64,000 bases of DNA from Butyrivibrio fibrisolvens 16/4 (GCA_000209815.1 FP929036.1:3008650-3072649), one strand, 5' to 3'; numbered from the stretch's first letter, positions 28,853 to 37,765 are shown. Made by a program: numbers and translations. The notes: a model not told the origin generated them from the sequence alone.

Positions 28853-29551
28853 TCATATATCCTCATTACTAAATTTGACTTGTTTCTTTAAATCCCTGCC
28901 TATAGAATCCTCCATCCTCTGCACTTCCTTCTCGACATATCTATCTACAAAGCCTTCCTTAAAATACTCTTCGTCGGCTTCACTTTCTCGATTATCCTTG
29001 TTCGTATTAAAATCTTCCTTTTCTTCCTCGAGACTTTCAGTCAATGTTTTTACTAGATCTTCCTCATCCTGAAGATCATGTTCTTTCTTCAAATGCTTAT
29101 ACAATCTGCCATCATGCAATTCCTTGTCAGCATCTAACTGTTCTGTAAGTCGGTTATACTCTCGCTCTTTTGCTTTTCTGTCTTCAATATACTTGCTGAG
29201 GACATCTGCTCTTTCAAATTCGAATTCACCGACCCCATCGTAGTGACCTGATACGTAGCTCTCAACTTCACTGTCAAACCATTGCTGATCCTTATTGGAA
29301 ACTGTCTGGCCGTTAGCTATCTTGCCAAGAATTTCATCCATTCTGGATACATATTCCCTATATGCATCTGAATCCTTATTAAAACTAATCGCTTTAGACT
29401 TCTCAGTGCCTTCTTTCGAAAAAGAAACAGAACATGCCTCTTGCCTTTTTTCTTCTCCAAGTGCAGACACACCATTATTTGAAACACCATCTTTTCTTGA
29501 TGGTATAATAGTTTGATTTGTTAAATTTAGATTTGAAGCTTTTACATCCAT
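28853..29551 (-). CDS. Hypothetical highly charged coiled-coil protein
   Basis: No family recognised. The 232-residue product starts MDVKASNLNLTNQ at the ATG with a GGAG site; a longer frame to 29596 has none. After a Ser/Asn-rich N-terminus it is strongly charged, rich in Glu, Lys and Asp (for example AKEREYNRLTEQLDADKELHD), and predicted to be helical; there is no signal peptide or membrane segment. Sequence style (NQTIIPSRKDG, DSAYREYVSRM-like segment) resembles the short conserved blocks seen in several Lachnospiraceae proteins of unknown role. It is 25 bases downstream of the CmpB-like membrane protein gene, likely co-transcribed, and converges on birA. Confidence 0.6.
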   Translation of the reverse strand: MDVKASNLNLTNQTIIPSRKDGVSNNGVSALGEEKRQEACSVSFSKEGTEKSKAISFNKDSDAYREYVSRMDEILGKIANGQTVSNKDQQWFDSEVESYVSGHYDGVGEFEFERADVLSKYIEDRKAKEREYNRLTEQLDADKELHDGRLYKHLKKEHDLQDEEDLVKTLTESLEEEKEDFNTNKDNRESEADEEYFKEGFVDRYVEKEVQRMEDSIGRDLKKQVKFSNEDI

Positions 29552-29576
29552 TTTAAATCTCCAAAGAAACAGCAAT

Positions 29577-30539
29577 TTACCAACTGCGTTTTTCAAGTCT
29601 TAACCGCTCATGTTCAATTTCATCCATCAGTACTTTTGCAGGAACAGGAGCTGTACTCTCATCATAAAGCAATTCTATAAGTTGATTTTGTTTTTCTATC
29701 AAACTGTTCTTTATAAAGCTTGTTGGCTCCAGGTTTTCCCTTAGTTGCTCTCTTCCTGCTTTAATGCTTGCATCCCACTCAGCTTTATTCTTTTCATACT
29801 GTTGGTTTAATTCGTCTATACGTTTTTCAGCCTCAATTCGGAACTTCTCTGTCTCCAAACGTATTTCTTCCATTCGAGCCTTAACCTTTTCTGTGCGATA
29901 GATTACGTCAGGATATGCATCGGCAAATCGACGGTAAAAGATTGATCTATTACTAAGTAGCAAACGTACATCCTTGCTTATGGCCTCCGTATTATCTGCT
30001 TCACTGGATTCAACTCCAATTTTTACAAGCTTTAATACAAAATGAGAAACACTATAATCAGCAAGAATAATAGCAGAAAGACAGCCAGCAATTATTTCTT
30101 TACTAAATAGACTTAATTGTTCAAAGAAGCCATATAAAACCGGATTTACGATATGAATAATAGCTACACCACCTAATCCAAAAAGAATCAGATTTCCAAT
30201 CCACACTCTTCCATTTAAGTTCATAGGCTTCTGGCTATAATCCCACCATCTGGCATGAAATCGCATTTCCATAAAATAACTGGCAACATACTCAATCAAG
30301 CCACATACAATCAAAGATATCGCAAAGGTGGTTCCTATACCTTTCTCAACTGGAGTGAGCCCAGCTACCGTAAGCGTGATAAGTGCAGCCCCTGCACCAT
30401 AAATTGGAAGCCATGGACCAATGAGAAATCCTCGGTTTATAAATCGACCAAACTGTCGATATTTCAACGTGACCTCAATGCACCATCCCACAAATGAAAA
30501 TGTAAAGAATACCAACATCAAATTTATAAAGAATTCCAT
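29577..30539 (-). CDS. CmpB-type putative ABC transporter permease (PF06541) with coiled-coil tail
   Basis: Membrane protein of 320 residues. The N-terminal 180 residues hold five or six hydrophobic segments and match the CmpB-type family annotated as ABC transporter permease: FTFSFVGWCIEVTLKYRQFGRFINRGFLIGPWLPIYG, then the DYSQKPMNLNGR motif. The transporter assignment of the family is weak, and no ATPase gene is near. Residues about 200-290 form a Glu/Arg-rich coiled coil (EEIRLETEKFRIEAEKRI). The ATG at 30539 is chosen for its GGAGG site over a longer frame to 30560. It lies between the DUF2974 and coiled-coil genes. Confidence 0.75.
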   Translation of the reverse strand: MEFFINLMLVFFTFSFVGWCIEVTLKYRQFGRFINRGFLIGPWLPIYGAGAALITLTVAGLTPVEKGIGTTFAISLIVCGLIEYVASYFMEMRFHARWWDYSQKPMNLNGRVWIGNLILFGLGGVAIIHIVNPVLYGFFEQLSLFSKEIIAGCLSAIILADYSVSHFVLKLVKIGVESSEADNTEAISKDVRLLLSNRSIFYRRFADAYPDVIYRTEKVKARMEEIRLETEKFRIEAEKRIDELNQQYEKNKAEWDASIKAGREQLRENLEPTSFIKNSLIEKQNQLIELLYDESTAPVPAKVLMDEIEHERLRLEKRSW

Positions 30540-30583
30540 ATGTTCCTCCAAAAGCACCATACCTTATAACAATTTTATTAGTA

Positions 30584-31606
30584 TTACTTTCTCTTACCAG
30601 CTTTTACCGTCTGCGAAATCGCCTTTAAGGATTTCAAACCGCCCTTCTTGAAATCTGTGAGAGTCAATGCTCCTGCTGCTTCGAATATCGAGAATAGTTC
30701 TTCCACAAAATTATCCATCTCATCTTCTGTCATCTTTGCAATACTATCCTTTATCCATTTATCAGCCATAACAGCTGCCTTTGAAATATTTTCTACTGTA
30801 ACAAGTGTCTTTCCTTCCACACACCATGTAGCAATATTGTGCTGTAAAACAGCAACTGCATTGCTTTTAACCACTATAGGCTCACATACTGGTGTCATAA
30901 GAAGCCCCACAATAGTTTCCTCAGGCACAATACTTATAATCTTTGGAAGTATATCCTTAATAGTTTTGCTGGATGCCACTTTATCCATAAATCCTGGGCC
31001 ATCATTACTATAAACAGTAAGTATTCTTTGCTGAATGTCTTTATTACACTTAGCAGCAGCAAAAACTGAAAGATGTCCACCTTTGGAATGTCCACCAACA
31101 CGAAGTAATCTATCATTGTCTTTCGCTATACGATTAATGTATTCTACAGCCTCCTTCTCAGCCTCTGTTTCCTTGATTGCCAGCATGAAATCTTCCTTCC
31201 AGCCTACTACCGTATCGTCTGTACCTCTAAAACAGATATAGCTTGTGCCATCAGGAAGCAAAAATTCCATAGCTGCGAACTGAAGAGTACGGGAGGTATC
31301 AATCAGGTTAACATAATTTCTAATTCTCACATCTTTATAGCGATTCGTTTGAGAAATTGCTTTTAATGTAATTGGAGAATCCTTGAGAATTGAGCCATCT
31401 CGAAAGCTATCCTCATCATAAATCTTCTCAAAATAGATATCGCTTACTTCTTTTATACTCAAAACTTTTAGAGCATCACCATCAAAAATACTATCCATAT
31501 CAACATAAGAAACACAGGATAGTACAAGATTATCTACTACATTGAAACCATCCTGCCAGAACTCCAAATCACCACGCCAATTTATATAATCCTTTATTGT
31601 CCCCAT
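30584..31606 (-). CDS. DUF2974 (Mbeg1-like) alpha/beta hydrolase
   Basis: Predicted cytoplasmic lipase-like hydrolase of 340 residues. It starts MGTIKDYINWRGDLEF, a typical N-terminus of the DUF2974 family, and has the nucleophile elbow GHSKGGH (Ser in G-x-S-x-G) following VEYINRIAKDNDRLLRVG, and FRGTDDTVVGWKEDF as oxyanion region. A conserved aspartate follows in YSNDGPGF. No signal peptide. The substrate is unknown. It has a GGAGGATTAAC site and lies just upstream of the CmpB-like gene. Confidence 0.85.
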   Translation of the reverse strand: MGTIKDYINWRGDLEFWQDGFNVVDNLVLSCVSYVDMDSIFDGDALKVLSIKEVSDIYFEKIYDEDSFRDGSILKDSPITLKAISQTNRYKDVRIRNYVNLIDTSRTLQFAAMEFLLPDGTSYICFRGTDDTVVGWKEDFMLAIKETEAEKEAVEYINRIAKDNDRLLRVGGHSKGGHLSVFAAAKCNKDIQQRILTVYSNDGPGFMDKVASSKTIKDILPKIISIVPEETIVGLLMTPVCEPIVVKSNAVAVLQHNIATWCVEGKTLVTVENISKAAVMADKWIKDSIAKMTEDEMDNFVEELFSIFEAAGALTLTDFKKGGLKSLKAISQTVKAGKRK

Positions 31607-31634
31607 AGTTAATCCTCCTGCCAGAACTGAAAAT

Positions 31635-31657
31635 AGCCCTGAGATTTTCTCAGGGCT
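31635..31657 (-). terminator. Terminator after the PsiE-like gene
   Basis: Perfect 10-base stem AGCCCTGAGA/TCTCAGGGCT with a 3-base loop, followed on the minus strand by ATTTTC. It lies six bases after the PsiE-like stop codon and upstream of the DUF2974 gene. Confidence 0.75.
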
Positions 31658-31662
31658 TGATA

Positions 31663-32064
31663 TTATTCCTCTTCTTCAAAATCAAATTCTTTGAATAGAT
31701 ACTTTCTACAGAATAACAATAATGCTATAGCCAAGACTCTGATAAGCATACTTAGAGACTCTTCATGACCTGCAACTATTCCTCTTGCTATTGCAAATAT
31801 CAGTACTTCGATGATTGTATTCATAGAGTGCTTAACAAGCATTCTAACAAACTCAATAACAATAATAACGCTGAAGGCTGATACCAAAAGTGTTTCCATA
31901 TAAGCCAGTGCATCTGTATCCGGTGAAGTAAATGCAAAGGCATCAATAACCAGATGATAGCCACCGAATATTATGCCAATCAGAAGTATCGCTGCCACCA
32001 GCTTTTCAAGAATATTCGGCAACCTAATAATAATCCGATTAAATTTCTTTTTCTTTTCTTCCAT
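31663..32064 (-). CDS. PsiE-like small membrane protein
   Basis: The 133-residue protein has four predicted membrane helices and the layout of the phosphate-starvation-inducible PsiE family (136 residues in E. coli), with the charged loop VRMLVKHS and the segment AIARGIVAGHEES in the third-fourth helix region. The function of PsiE is not known. The tail is acidic (FDFEEEE). It starts with ATG after GAGGGACGAACAGT. Family assignment is by pattern only. Confidence 0.55.
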   Translation of the reverse strand: MEEKKKKFNRIIIRLPNILEKLVAAILLIGIIFGGYHLVIDAFAFTSPDTDALAYMETLLVSAFSVIIVIEFVRMLVKHSMNTIIEVLIFAIARGIVAGHEESLSMLIRVLAIALLLFCRKYLFKEFDFEEEE

Positions 32065-32144
32065 ACTGTTCGTCCCTCTATTAATAATCTAATATATACG
32101 AACTCTTGGAAAGAATTATACACAACTTATATGAAAAATCTGCA

Positions 32145-32164
32145 AAGTATCCTACGGGATACTT
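32145..32164 (-). terminator. Terminator after the FLGPIH-type gene
   Basis: AAGTATCC and GGATACTT pair around a 4-base loop, followed on the minus strand by GCAGATTTTT. It lies just past the stop codon of the gene at 32168. Confidence 0.6.
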
Positions 32165-32167
32165 GTT

Positions 32168-32758
32168 CTACATACCAATTGCAAAAGTATGCATGACATC
32201 ACCAGAAATTTTAACCTCAGAATCAGCAAATAATCCTGTCACAAATGACTTTAATAACTGATAGTATAAATCCCCGTCCAGTCCAACTTCTTCAAAGTAG
32301 CTGGAATGAAGATCCATTGTTCTTATGATTTCACAGCTTCCATCAGCGTACTGATTCACTATAGAGGCTCTATCGCAAGGCATTCCGTCTAGCAAGATTT
32401 CCTGTAGTCTAGCACATGCTTCCTCTGGGCTATTTACACCTTCGATTTCCATTGATTCACCTACAGATTTAACAGTAGTTTCTATCTTTTCTAATCTCTC
32501 ACTGTTCTCTTTTGCAATAGCTGCTACAATACCTGCAAATCTCTTCTCAGCTCCATCCACCATGCCAAATAAAGATGCATGGATATTACTTAAATCTACA
32601 ACCTCTTCTATTGGCGGAAACTCGTGGATAACATAGTCATCCACATCAGCATTCCAACCTTCGACCTTGGATAAATCAGCAAGAGCATTTATAACCTGCT
32701 GCAGGGTAATTATCCTGTTATACATAAGTGAATGAATCGGTCCTAAAAATGCGCTCAT
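32168..32758 (-). CDS. Unknown protein divergent from a CRP/FNR regulator and hemerythrin-domain gene
   Basis: Not a family I can name. The 196-residue product starts MSAFLGPIHSLMYNRI at an ATG with AAAGGAG ten bases upstream; a longer frame to 32842 is unlikely. It is mostly helical, without membrane segments, with the N-terminal His/Tyr-containing FLGPIH motif, a middle helical region and a C-terminal compact domain (ACARLQEILLDGMPCDRAS to ISGDVMHTFAIGM). It is transcribed away from the CRP/FNR gene across a palindromic operator, so it is probably controlled by that regulator and linked in function to the hemerythrin-like protein, for instance in redox or NO sensing. That link is inference from position. 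Confidence 0.6.
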   Translation of the reverse strand: MSAFLGPIHSLMYNRIITLQQVINALADLSKVEGWNADVDDYVIHEFPPIEEVVDLSNIHASLFGMVDGAEKRFAGIVAAIAKENSERLEKIETTVKSVGESMEIEGVNSPEEACARLQEILLDGMPCDRASIVNQYADGSCEIIRTMDLHSSYFEEVGLDGDLYYQLLKSFVTGLFADSEVKISGDVMHTFAIGM

Positions 32759-32828
32759 ATTTTCTAACTCCTTTGAAACTTGTTTTCGTTCATGGACAGC
32801 ACTTTTAAACCATAATTCAATAGCAAAT

Positions 32829-32860
32829 AGTTGCAAATGCAACTCTTCCCATCGTATTAT
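32829..32860 (+). promoter_or_regulatory. Promoter and palindromic operator of the CRP/FNR gene
   Basis: AGTTGCA and TGCAACT form a perfect palindrome around AA (32829-32844). TTGCAA inside it (32831-32836) serves as -35 and TATTAT (32855-32860) as -10, with an 18-base spacer. Binding there would block the promoter, so autorepression is likely; the neighbouring divergent gene may share it. Confidence 0.55.
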
Positions 32861-32892
32861 TTAGGTAGTATATGGATAGGCAGGTGAACGCT

Positions 32893-33573
32893 ATGAATAA
32901 TGAAATTAGTTATAACGATGTTGAGCTTTTTGAAAATATTAAAGGAGCTGATTTGGACAAACTGTTAGTCTGCATCAGATCTTTCAAAAAAGAGTTCAAA
33001 AAGGGACAGACCATATATATGGAAACAGACCATATTCATTATGTAGGTATCGTTCTATATGGAAGTGTCCATATGATAAAGAACGATATTTGGGGTAATA
33101 ACACTCTATTTACCTTCTTTGGGCCTGGCGAATTGTTTGGAGAAAGCTTTGCTGTTCAAAAAGACGTTTCTTCATCGGTGATATTTAAAGCTGCAGAAAA
33201 TACAAAAGTCTTATTCCTTGCAGCCTCTAACATAATTCACTCTTGCCCTAATGCCTGCGGTTTTCATGCTCAGATTGCTACAAATCTGTTTCACCTATTG
33301 GGAACAAAAAATCAAAAGTTCCTTAATAAGATAGAAGTTCTATCAAAGGGAAACATCCGTGAAAAGCTTTTAGCTTATATTTCGCAGCTGGCACAGGAGC
33401 AGAACTCAAAATATGTTAACTCCCCTCTTTCAAGAGTGGCTCTTGCAGAATATTTATCCGTAAATCGCAGTGCAATGATACGAGAGCTCTCAAAAATGAG
33501 GGATGATGGAATTATAGATTTTGATAAGGATACGTTTATTGTAAAGGAAGGAAATCATGGAAAAGAGAATTGA
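32893..33573 (+). CDS. CRP/FNR family transcriptional regulator
   Basis: Effector-binding transcription factor of 226 residues. The N-terminal cyclic-nucleotide-binding-like fold (about 15-130; GQTIYMET, LFTFFGPGELFGESFAV) is joined by a dimer helix to a C-terminal winged helix (REKLLAYISQLA ... SRVALAEYLSVNRSAMIRELSKM). The classical FNR N-terminal cysteine cluster is not seen, so it does not look like an oxygen-sensing FNR; the effector is unknown. Start at 32893 has AGGTGA; an upstream ATG at 32872 lies too close to the promoter. The stop overlaps the next gene by 17 bases. Confidence 0.88.
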   Translation: MNNEISYNDVELFENIKGADLDKLLVCIRSFKKEFKKGQTIYMETDHIHYVGIVLYGSVHMIKNDIWGNNTLFTFFGPGELFGESFAVQKDVSSSVIFKAAENTKVLFLAASNIIHSCPNACGFHAQIATNLFHLLGTKNQKFLNKIEVLSKGNIREKLLAYISQLAQEQNSKYVNSPLSRVALAEYLSVNRSAMIRELSKMRDDGIIDFDKDTFIVKEGNHGKEN

Positions 33574-34582
33574 TAAAGCCGAGAATGTAGGAATGGGAAT
33601 AGGTTCAAATGTGAAGGCTGCTCCATTAAAGAGACAGGATGGAGCTGATGAACAGTATCTTGCTCTCAAGCAAATAGAGAATCATCCACTTAACATATTT
33701 GCCCTTGAAAATGAAGCTATTTTGAAAGCTCTTATGGAACTTAGAGCTGCTATGGAAAGCCGTGAAAACTTAATCGAAGCTTTAGATAAAGCAAGAGAAC
33801 TCGCTATCCACTATGCTGAAAAAGGAGATTTACTCTATCCTCTTCTCAAGCTTAAATATCATTTTGTAGGTCCTACTGATATTATGTGGACAGTGGACGA
33901 TGAAATTCGTGATGAAATGAAAGCCCTGTCCAACAGTGCAAAAGATTTCCCTTCACTTATAGAAGACAGTACTTGGAACGAAAGACTTGATGTAGTTGTC
34001 ACAAAAGCCGAAGACATGCTCTATAAAGAGGAGAACATCATCTTCCCTCTTTGTGCAAAGAACTTTTCAGAGGAAGAATGGGCTGATATCGCCAGAGATT
34101 TTGATGATTATAAGCCTTGTCTTATTGGAAAGCGTCCATTATGGGAGAAAGCTACCCCAAAGAAAAACGTTAAGGATTTGTCTCAGACTGGAGACATGAT
34201 TGATCTCCCATCAGGTCAGCTTACTCCATATCAATTAGATGCTATGCTTAACACCATTCCAATTGAGCTTACATTTGTTGATGAAAATGATGTAAATAGA
34301 TACTTTAATGATGGCGATGACATGAAACTTTTCAAGCGACCTCTTACAGCTCTTGATAGAGAGGTTTATACCTGTCATCCTCCTAAGTTTGAACCTATGG
34401 TTCGTTCTATAATTGCTGATTTCAAGGCTGGCAATAGAGACTGCATTGATATCTGGAGCAGCCGTGATAACCAGCCTGTATTAATAAAATATATGGCTGT
34501 TCGCGACAAAAAACACAATTATGTGGGCACTCTGGAATGTGTCCAACCTATGGGATTTGCCGAGAAACATTTTAGTCACTAA
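33557..34582 (+). CDS. DUF438 / hemerythrin-like protein with PAS domain
   Basis: The 341-residue protein has a helical hemerythrin-like region (about 45-190) with candidate di-iron ligands in HYAEKGDLLYPLL, KYHFVGPTDIMWTVDDEIRDE and LYKEENIIFPL, and a C-terminal PAS-like domain (about 220-340, LTPYQLDAMLNTIPIELTFVDENDVNRYF ... KYMAVRDKKHNYVGT). Such DUF438-type proteins are thought to bind iron or oxygen species; the exact role is not established. Its start (AAGGAAATC site) overlaps the regulator gene, so the two are co-transcribed. It converges with the S41 peptidase, overlapping by 11 bases. Confidence 0.85.
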   Translation: MEKRIDKAENVGMGIGSNVKAAPLKRQDGADEQYLALKQIENHPLNIFALENEAILKALMELRAAMESRENLIEALDKARELAIHYAEKGDLLYPLLKLKYHFVGPTDIMWTVDDEIRDEMKALSNSAKDFPSLIEDSTWNERLDVVVTKAEDMLYKEENIIFPLCAKNFSEEEWADIARDFDDYKPCLIGKRPLWEKATPKKNVKDLSQTGDMIDLPSGQLTPYQLDAMLNTIPIELTFVDENDVNRYFNDGDDMKLFKRPLTALDREVYTCHPPKFEPMVRSIIADFKAGNRDCIDIWSSRDNQPVLIKYMAVRDKKHNYVGTLECVQPMGFAEKHFSH

Positions 34583-35875
34583 TCAATTGTTTTGCTTTAC
34601 TGAGAGCCTCCTTTGGGTCACAGATGTAGTCTGGCTCAATTGGCTCTCCTTTTTTGCTTTGATCTATTCTGTGCCAGTTTTTAAAAGAAACCGTCAATCC
34701 CAGCTTAGAATTTGGTAGAGAGAAGCTTAGTATATCTCCATAGGCATCAGGTAGATTTCCAGATGCCTCACCAATAACAGTTCCTAGATGATTGTCCGAA
34801 ATCAGCATTGTAAAATCCATTGCTGCACTGTAAGTATGAACATCTGTGAGCACAAAAATTTTTCCTGCAAAAGCATTTTTCTTCTTCTGAATATCTACAT
34901 GGTAAGGTTCGTTATGGATGAGAAAATTCCCGTATCTCACGTCACTACTCCAGCTATCATAACCATCTATATCCAGATACTGTAAAAATGCATCTGCAAC
35001 ATAGGAATTCCCACCACCGTTACCACGTAAATCAACAATTATATTTCCAATTTCCTTCTCATTAACCTGATTAAAGAAGCCCTTTAATGTGCTCTCATAA
35101 TAATCATCATAGTTGCATTCTTCCAGAGTAAATATAGCAGTGTTATTTGGCTCATCTATTTCATAGCTGACCCACTCATCATCCTCTTCTTCAGCACCCT
35201 TCACCTGTTCATATGGCACAAATGAATAATGGTAATCCTTTTTACCATCTTCTGTATCGTAGGTAAATCGTACTCCATCAGAGGTGTCCACACCTACCCA
35301 TTCAAGACATGATTCGTTTTCTATAAAATAATCAACGCATGCTCTGGCATACTCTTCACGTTCGTACTGAAAGATTTCTAAATAATCATCTACAATCTTC
35401 TCTGTTGGAATACCATTTATTTCCGCTGGCAGTCCAAGCTCATTCAACTGTGTGAAATCCTCAATATAATATGCATCCTCATCCATGTAAGAGATTCTAG
35501 AATGTCCATCATAGAGCTGATGCATGATTCTGCCTATAATTCTCCACTCATCAATAACGGTGTAGGTATCCACACCATCATCAATGACTTGCTGTCTCTC
35601 GGTTTTATATGCATCTTCCACAGCGGCAACATTCTTGTTATCATCCTCAAGCCATGCAGGATGACGTTCTCTTAGTTTTTTAACAGTAAAATCTATGTCT
35701 TTCAACACCTGCTTTTCAGTAAGCTCTGATTCTACAGGCAAAGAGGCTATGAATTTCTTTGTTGTTCCACGATATGGATTGATGAAAAGTTGATAGCCTA
35801 AAAATACTACCAGCACTAGTATCACTATTACGATTATCAACTTAAGCAATCTTTTTAAAATAGTTTTTTCTTCAT
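34572..35875 (-). CDS. S41 family peptidase, membrane-anchored (frameshifted near start)
   Basis: C-terminal-processing-type serine peptidase. It has an N-terminal hydrophobic helix (IIVIVILVLVVFLGYQLF), a helical region, and the S41 core (NIIVDLRGNGGGN, TYSAAMDFTMLI with the serine nucleophile, GEASGN). No PDZ domain is visible. As printed the frame can start only at TTG 35849; the natural N-terminus MKKKTILKRLLK appears if one A is added to the A6 run (T6 at 35864-35869), giving ATG at 35875 and 434 residues. A stem (TAATCCCA/TGGGATTA) just upstream may end bioB transcripts. Confidence 0.8.
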
Positions 35876-36018
35876 AATACTTAATCCCACTTATTTCCTT
35901 CAGTTAATGGGATTATAGCTAATAGAGTTCTTTTAATCAACGATTTTTTTAATTTGACGATAAATCTATTTGAATTATAGCTCCATTCCAGTTTCTGTTA
36001 TCGCAAGATTACCTACTA

Positions 36019-36996
36019 TCAGCATATCTTCGGTTCCTTGCGATACAAACTGTATCCCAGCCCCTCAATTGTTTGCAAATCCTCCTCGATAGATATCCCC
36101 TTCACAGTAAGCATGTTTCCAGTAATTGTCGCATTACTGCCGCCCTTGAAACATGCTATACCAGTGTCATCCAGGTAATCTCTTCCTGCTGCAAATCTAA
36201 TGGAAGCTTTAGGAAGAATATATTTAAAGATAGCAATGATGCGACGAACCTCATCTTTACTTAGTCGATCCCTGTCCTCCATAGGTGTGCCCTTTATAGG
36301 CTTTAGCATGTTGATAGGTACAGAATCAGGCTGAATCTCCACAAGAGCAAATGCCATATCAATTCTATCTGACCATGTCTCGCCTATTCCAAAGATGCCG
36401 CCACTACATAATTCAAGTCCTACTTCATGTACCAGCTTCATATATTCAATTTTTTCATCAGTTGTATGCGTACTACATACTTTCTTGAAATATTCTGGGC
36501 TGGTCTCGATATTGTTATGAACACGCTGAACACCGGCTGCCTTTAAAGCCAGCAAATCTTCTTTATCAATCAGCCCTAATGAAATACAAGGTGCCATATC
36601 AGTTTCTGCTACAATTCTTTTTACGTTTTCACATATCTGTGCCACCTCTGATTTGTTCAATCTTCTGCCTGAAGATACCTGACAATAATGAGCAATCCCC
36701 TTTCCTGAATGAGCCTTTGCATCAGCTGCAACATAGTCTGCATCTCGTACTTCAAAGGTATCAATATCAGCTTTTGAGCAACTGGACTGAGCGCAGAATT
36801 TACAATTTTCTGAACATCTACCACCCTTTACGCTCATTATGGCGCACATATCAAATACATCACCATTAAAGTGTCTCCTCAATTCATCTGCACCGCTGCA
36901 TAGTTCTTCCAATGGAACCTCAACAAGTTCAAGCGCCTCGTCCCTTGTGATACTTCCCCCTTCAATAATTCTTTGTGTCAATTCTTTAATATCCAT
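36019..36996 (-). CDS. bioB: Biotin synthase
   Basis: Radical SAM enzyme inserting sulfur into dethiobiotin. The 325-residue protein has the SAM-cluster motif CSENCKFC, the conserved residues binding the second cluster (SSGRR, IGLID, RVHNNIET), and RFAAGRDYL. The start is ATG 36996 with GGGAG; a longer frame to 37023 has no site. It is divergent from bioY across a BirA operator. No bioA, bioD or bioF is in the window, so dethiobiotin supply is elsewhere or comes from uptake. Confidence 0.96.
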   Translation of the reverse strand: MDIKELTQRIIEGGSITRDEALELVEVPLEELCSGADELRRHFNGDVFDMCAIMSVKGGRCSENCKFCAQSSCSKADIDTFEVRDADYVAADAKAHSGKGIAHYCQVSSGRRLNKSEVAQICENVKRIVAETDMAPCISLGLIDKEDLLALKAAGVQRVHNNIETSPEYFKKVCSTHTTDEKIEYMKLVHEVGLELCSGGIFGIGETWSDRIDMAFALVEIQPDSVPINMLKPIKGTPMEDRDRLSKDEVRRIIAIFKYILPKASIRFAAGRDYLDDTGIACFKGGSNATITGNMLTVKGISIEEDLQTIEGLGYSLYRKEPKIC

Positions 36997-37032
36997 AGTT
37001 AGTCTCCCTTCACAAGAACTCAATCTATGTAA

Positions 37033-37107
37033 ATGATAATTATAAAAAAATAATTGTCAACCATTATTCAATTACAGGTTGACAATTAACAATCACTCAA
37101 TTATTAT
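37033..37107. promoter_or_regulatory. BirA operator with divergent bioB and bioY promoters
   Basis: TAATTGTCAACC (37051-37062) and GGTTGACAATTA (37077-37088) are perfect 12-base arms with a 14-base spacer, the architecture of Firmicute BirA operators. TTGACA in the right arm (37079-37084) with TATTAT (37102-37107, spacer 17) forms the bioY promoter. TTGACA in the left arm on the minus strand (37055-37060) with TATCAT (37033-37038, spacer 16) forms the bioB promoter. BirA binding would thus cover both -35 boxes. Confidence 0.9.
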
Positions 37108-37148
37108 CATTATTGTTATTTCAATAAACTACTTAGGGGGACTAAATT

Positions 37149-37706
37149 ATGGATAACACAAGCATTAATACAAACACAAAGCAGCTACTGCCTACAAAAC
37201 GTCTGGTTTTATGCAGCTTATTCGCAGCTATTCTCTGCATATCAGCATACCTTAGCATTCCAACTCCACTACCTATGGCACCAAAGATTACCATGATGAA
37301 TTTTGTGGTATTCTTAATTGCACTTTTATTTCCAGTGACAGAATCATTCTTAATCGGGCTTGTATGGTTCCTTCTTGGAGTTGTGGGGCTGCCAGTATTT
37401 ATCGGTGGCGGCAGCGGCATAGGATATTTGATTGCACCATATGGAGCATACACTTGGGCTTTTCCAGTTGTAATGGTGGTTCTTCCACTTATCCGCGGCA
37501 AAAAATATAACCGAATCTGGTACACAGTGTGTGCCATCATCGGCGTTTTAATAATCGATATCATTGGAATGTTCTGGCTCAAAGCTACTATGAGCTATGA
37601 TTTAAAAACAGCATTCCTTACAGGATTCGTTCCATTCATACCTCTAGATCTTGTAAAGGCTGTTGTAGTAGCACAGATTATTCCAGCATTCAGAAGGCTT
37701 TTCTAA
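37149..37706 (+). CDS. bioY: Biotin transporter BioY
   Basis: Substrate-binding membrane subunit of an ECF-type biotin uptake system. The 185-residue protein has six hydrophobic segments and family motifs ISAYLSIPTPLPMAPKITMMNF, VGLPVFIGGGSGIGYLIAPYGAY and PFIPLDLVKAVVVAQI. It has a strong GGGGG site. With bioB it shares one operator, so uptake and synthesis are switched together. The energising EcfA/EcfT genes are not in the window. Confidence 0.95.
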   Translation: MDNTSINTNTKQLLPTKRLVLCSLFAAILCISAYLSIPTPLPMAPKITMMNFVVFLIALLFPVTESFLIGLVWFLLGVVGLPVFIGGGSGIGYLIAPYGAYTWAFPVVMVVLPLIRGKKYNRIWYTVCAIIGVLIIDIIGMFWLKATMSYDLKTAFLTGFVPFIPLDLVKAVVVAQIIPAFRRLF

Positions 37707-37754
37707 GCCTTCTCAGAGTGTAGGGCCTGGCATATAAGCCAGACCCTTTTTATT
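37692..37754 (+). terminator. Tandem hairpin terminator of bioY
   Basis: First a perfect 9-base stem (AGAAGGCTT/AAGCCTTCT, 37692-37713) overlaps the bioY stop. Then a second hairpin (GGGCCTGGC/GCCAGACCC, 37723-37746) is followed by TTTTTATTT, a classical intrinsic terminator. Confidence 0.85.
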
Positions 37755-37765
37755 TAGACCTTAAA

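Noticed and set aside
35890-36010. Possible small RNA or gene between bioB and the S41 peptidase
   Set aside because: Only a TAATCCCA/TGGGATTA stem without T tract was seen; no promoter or reading frame is convincing.
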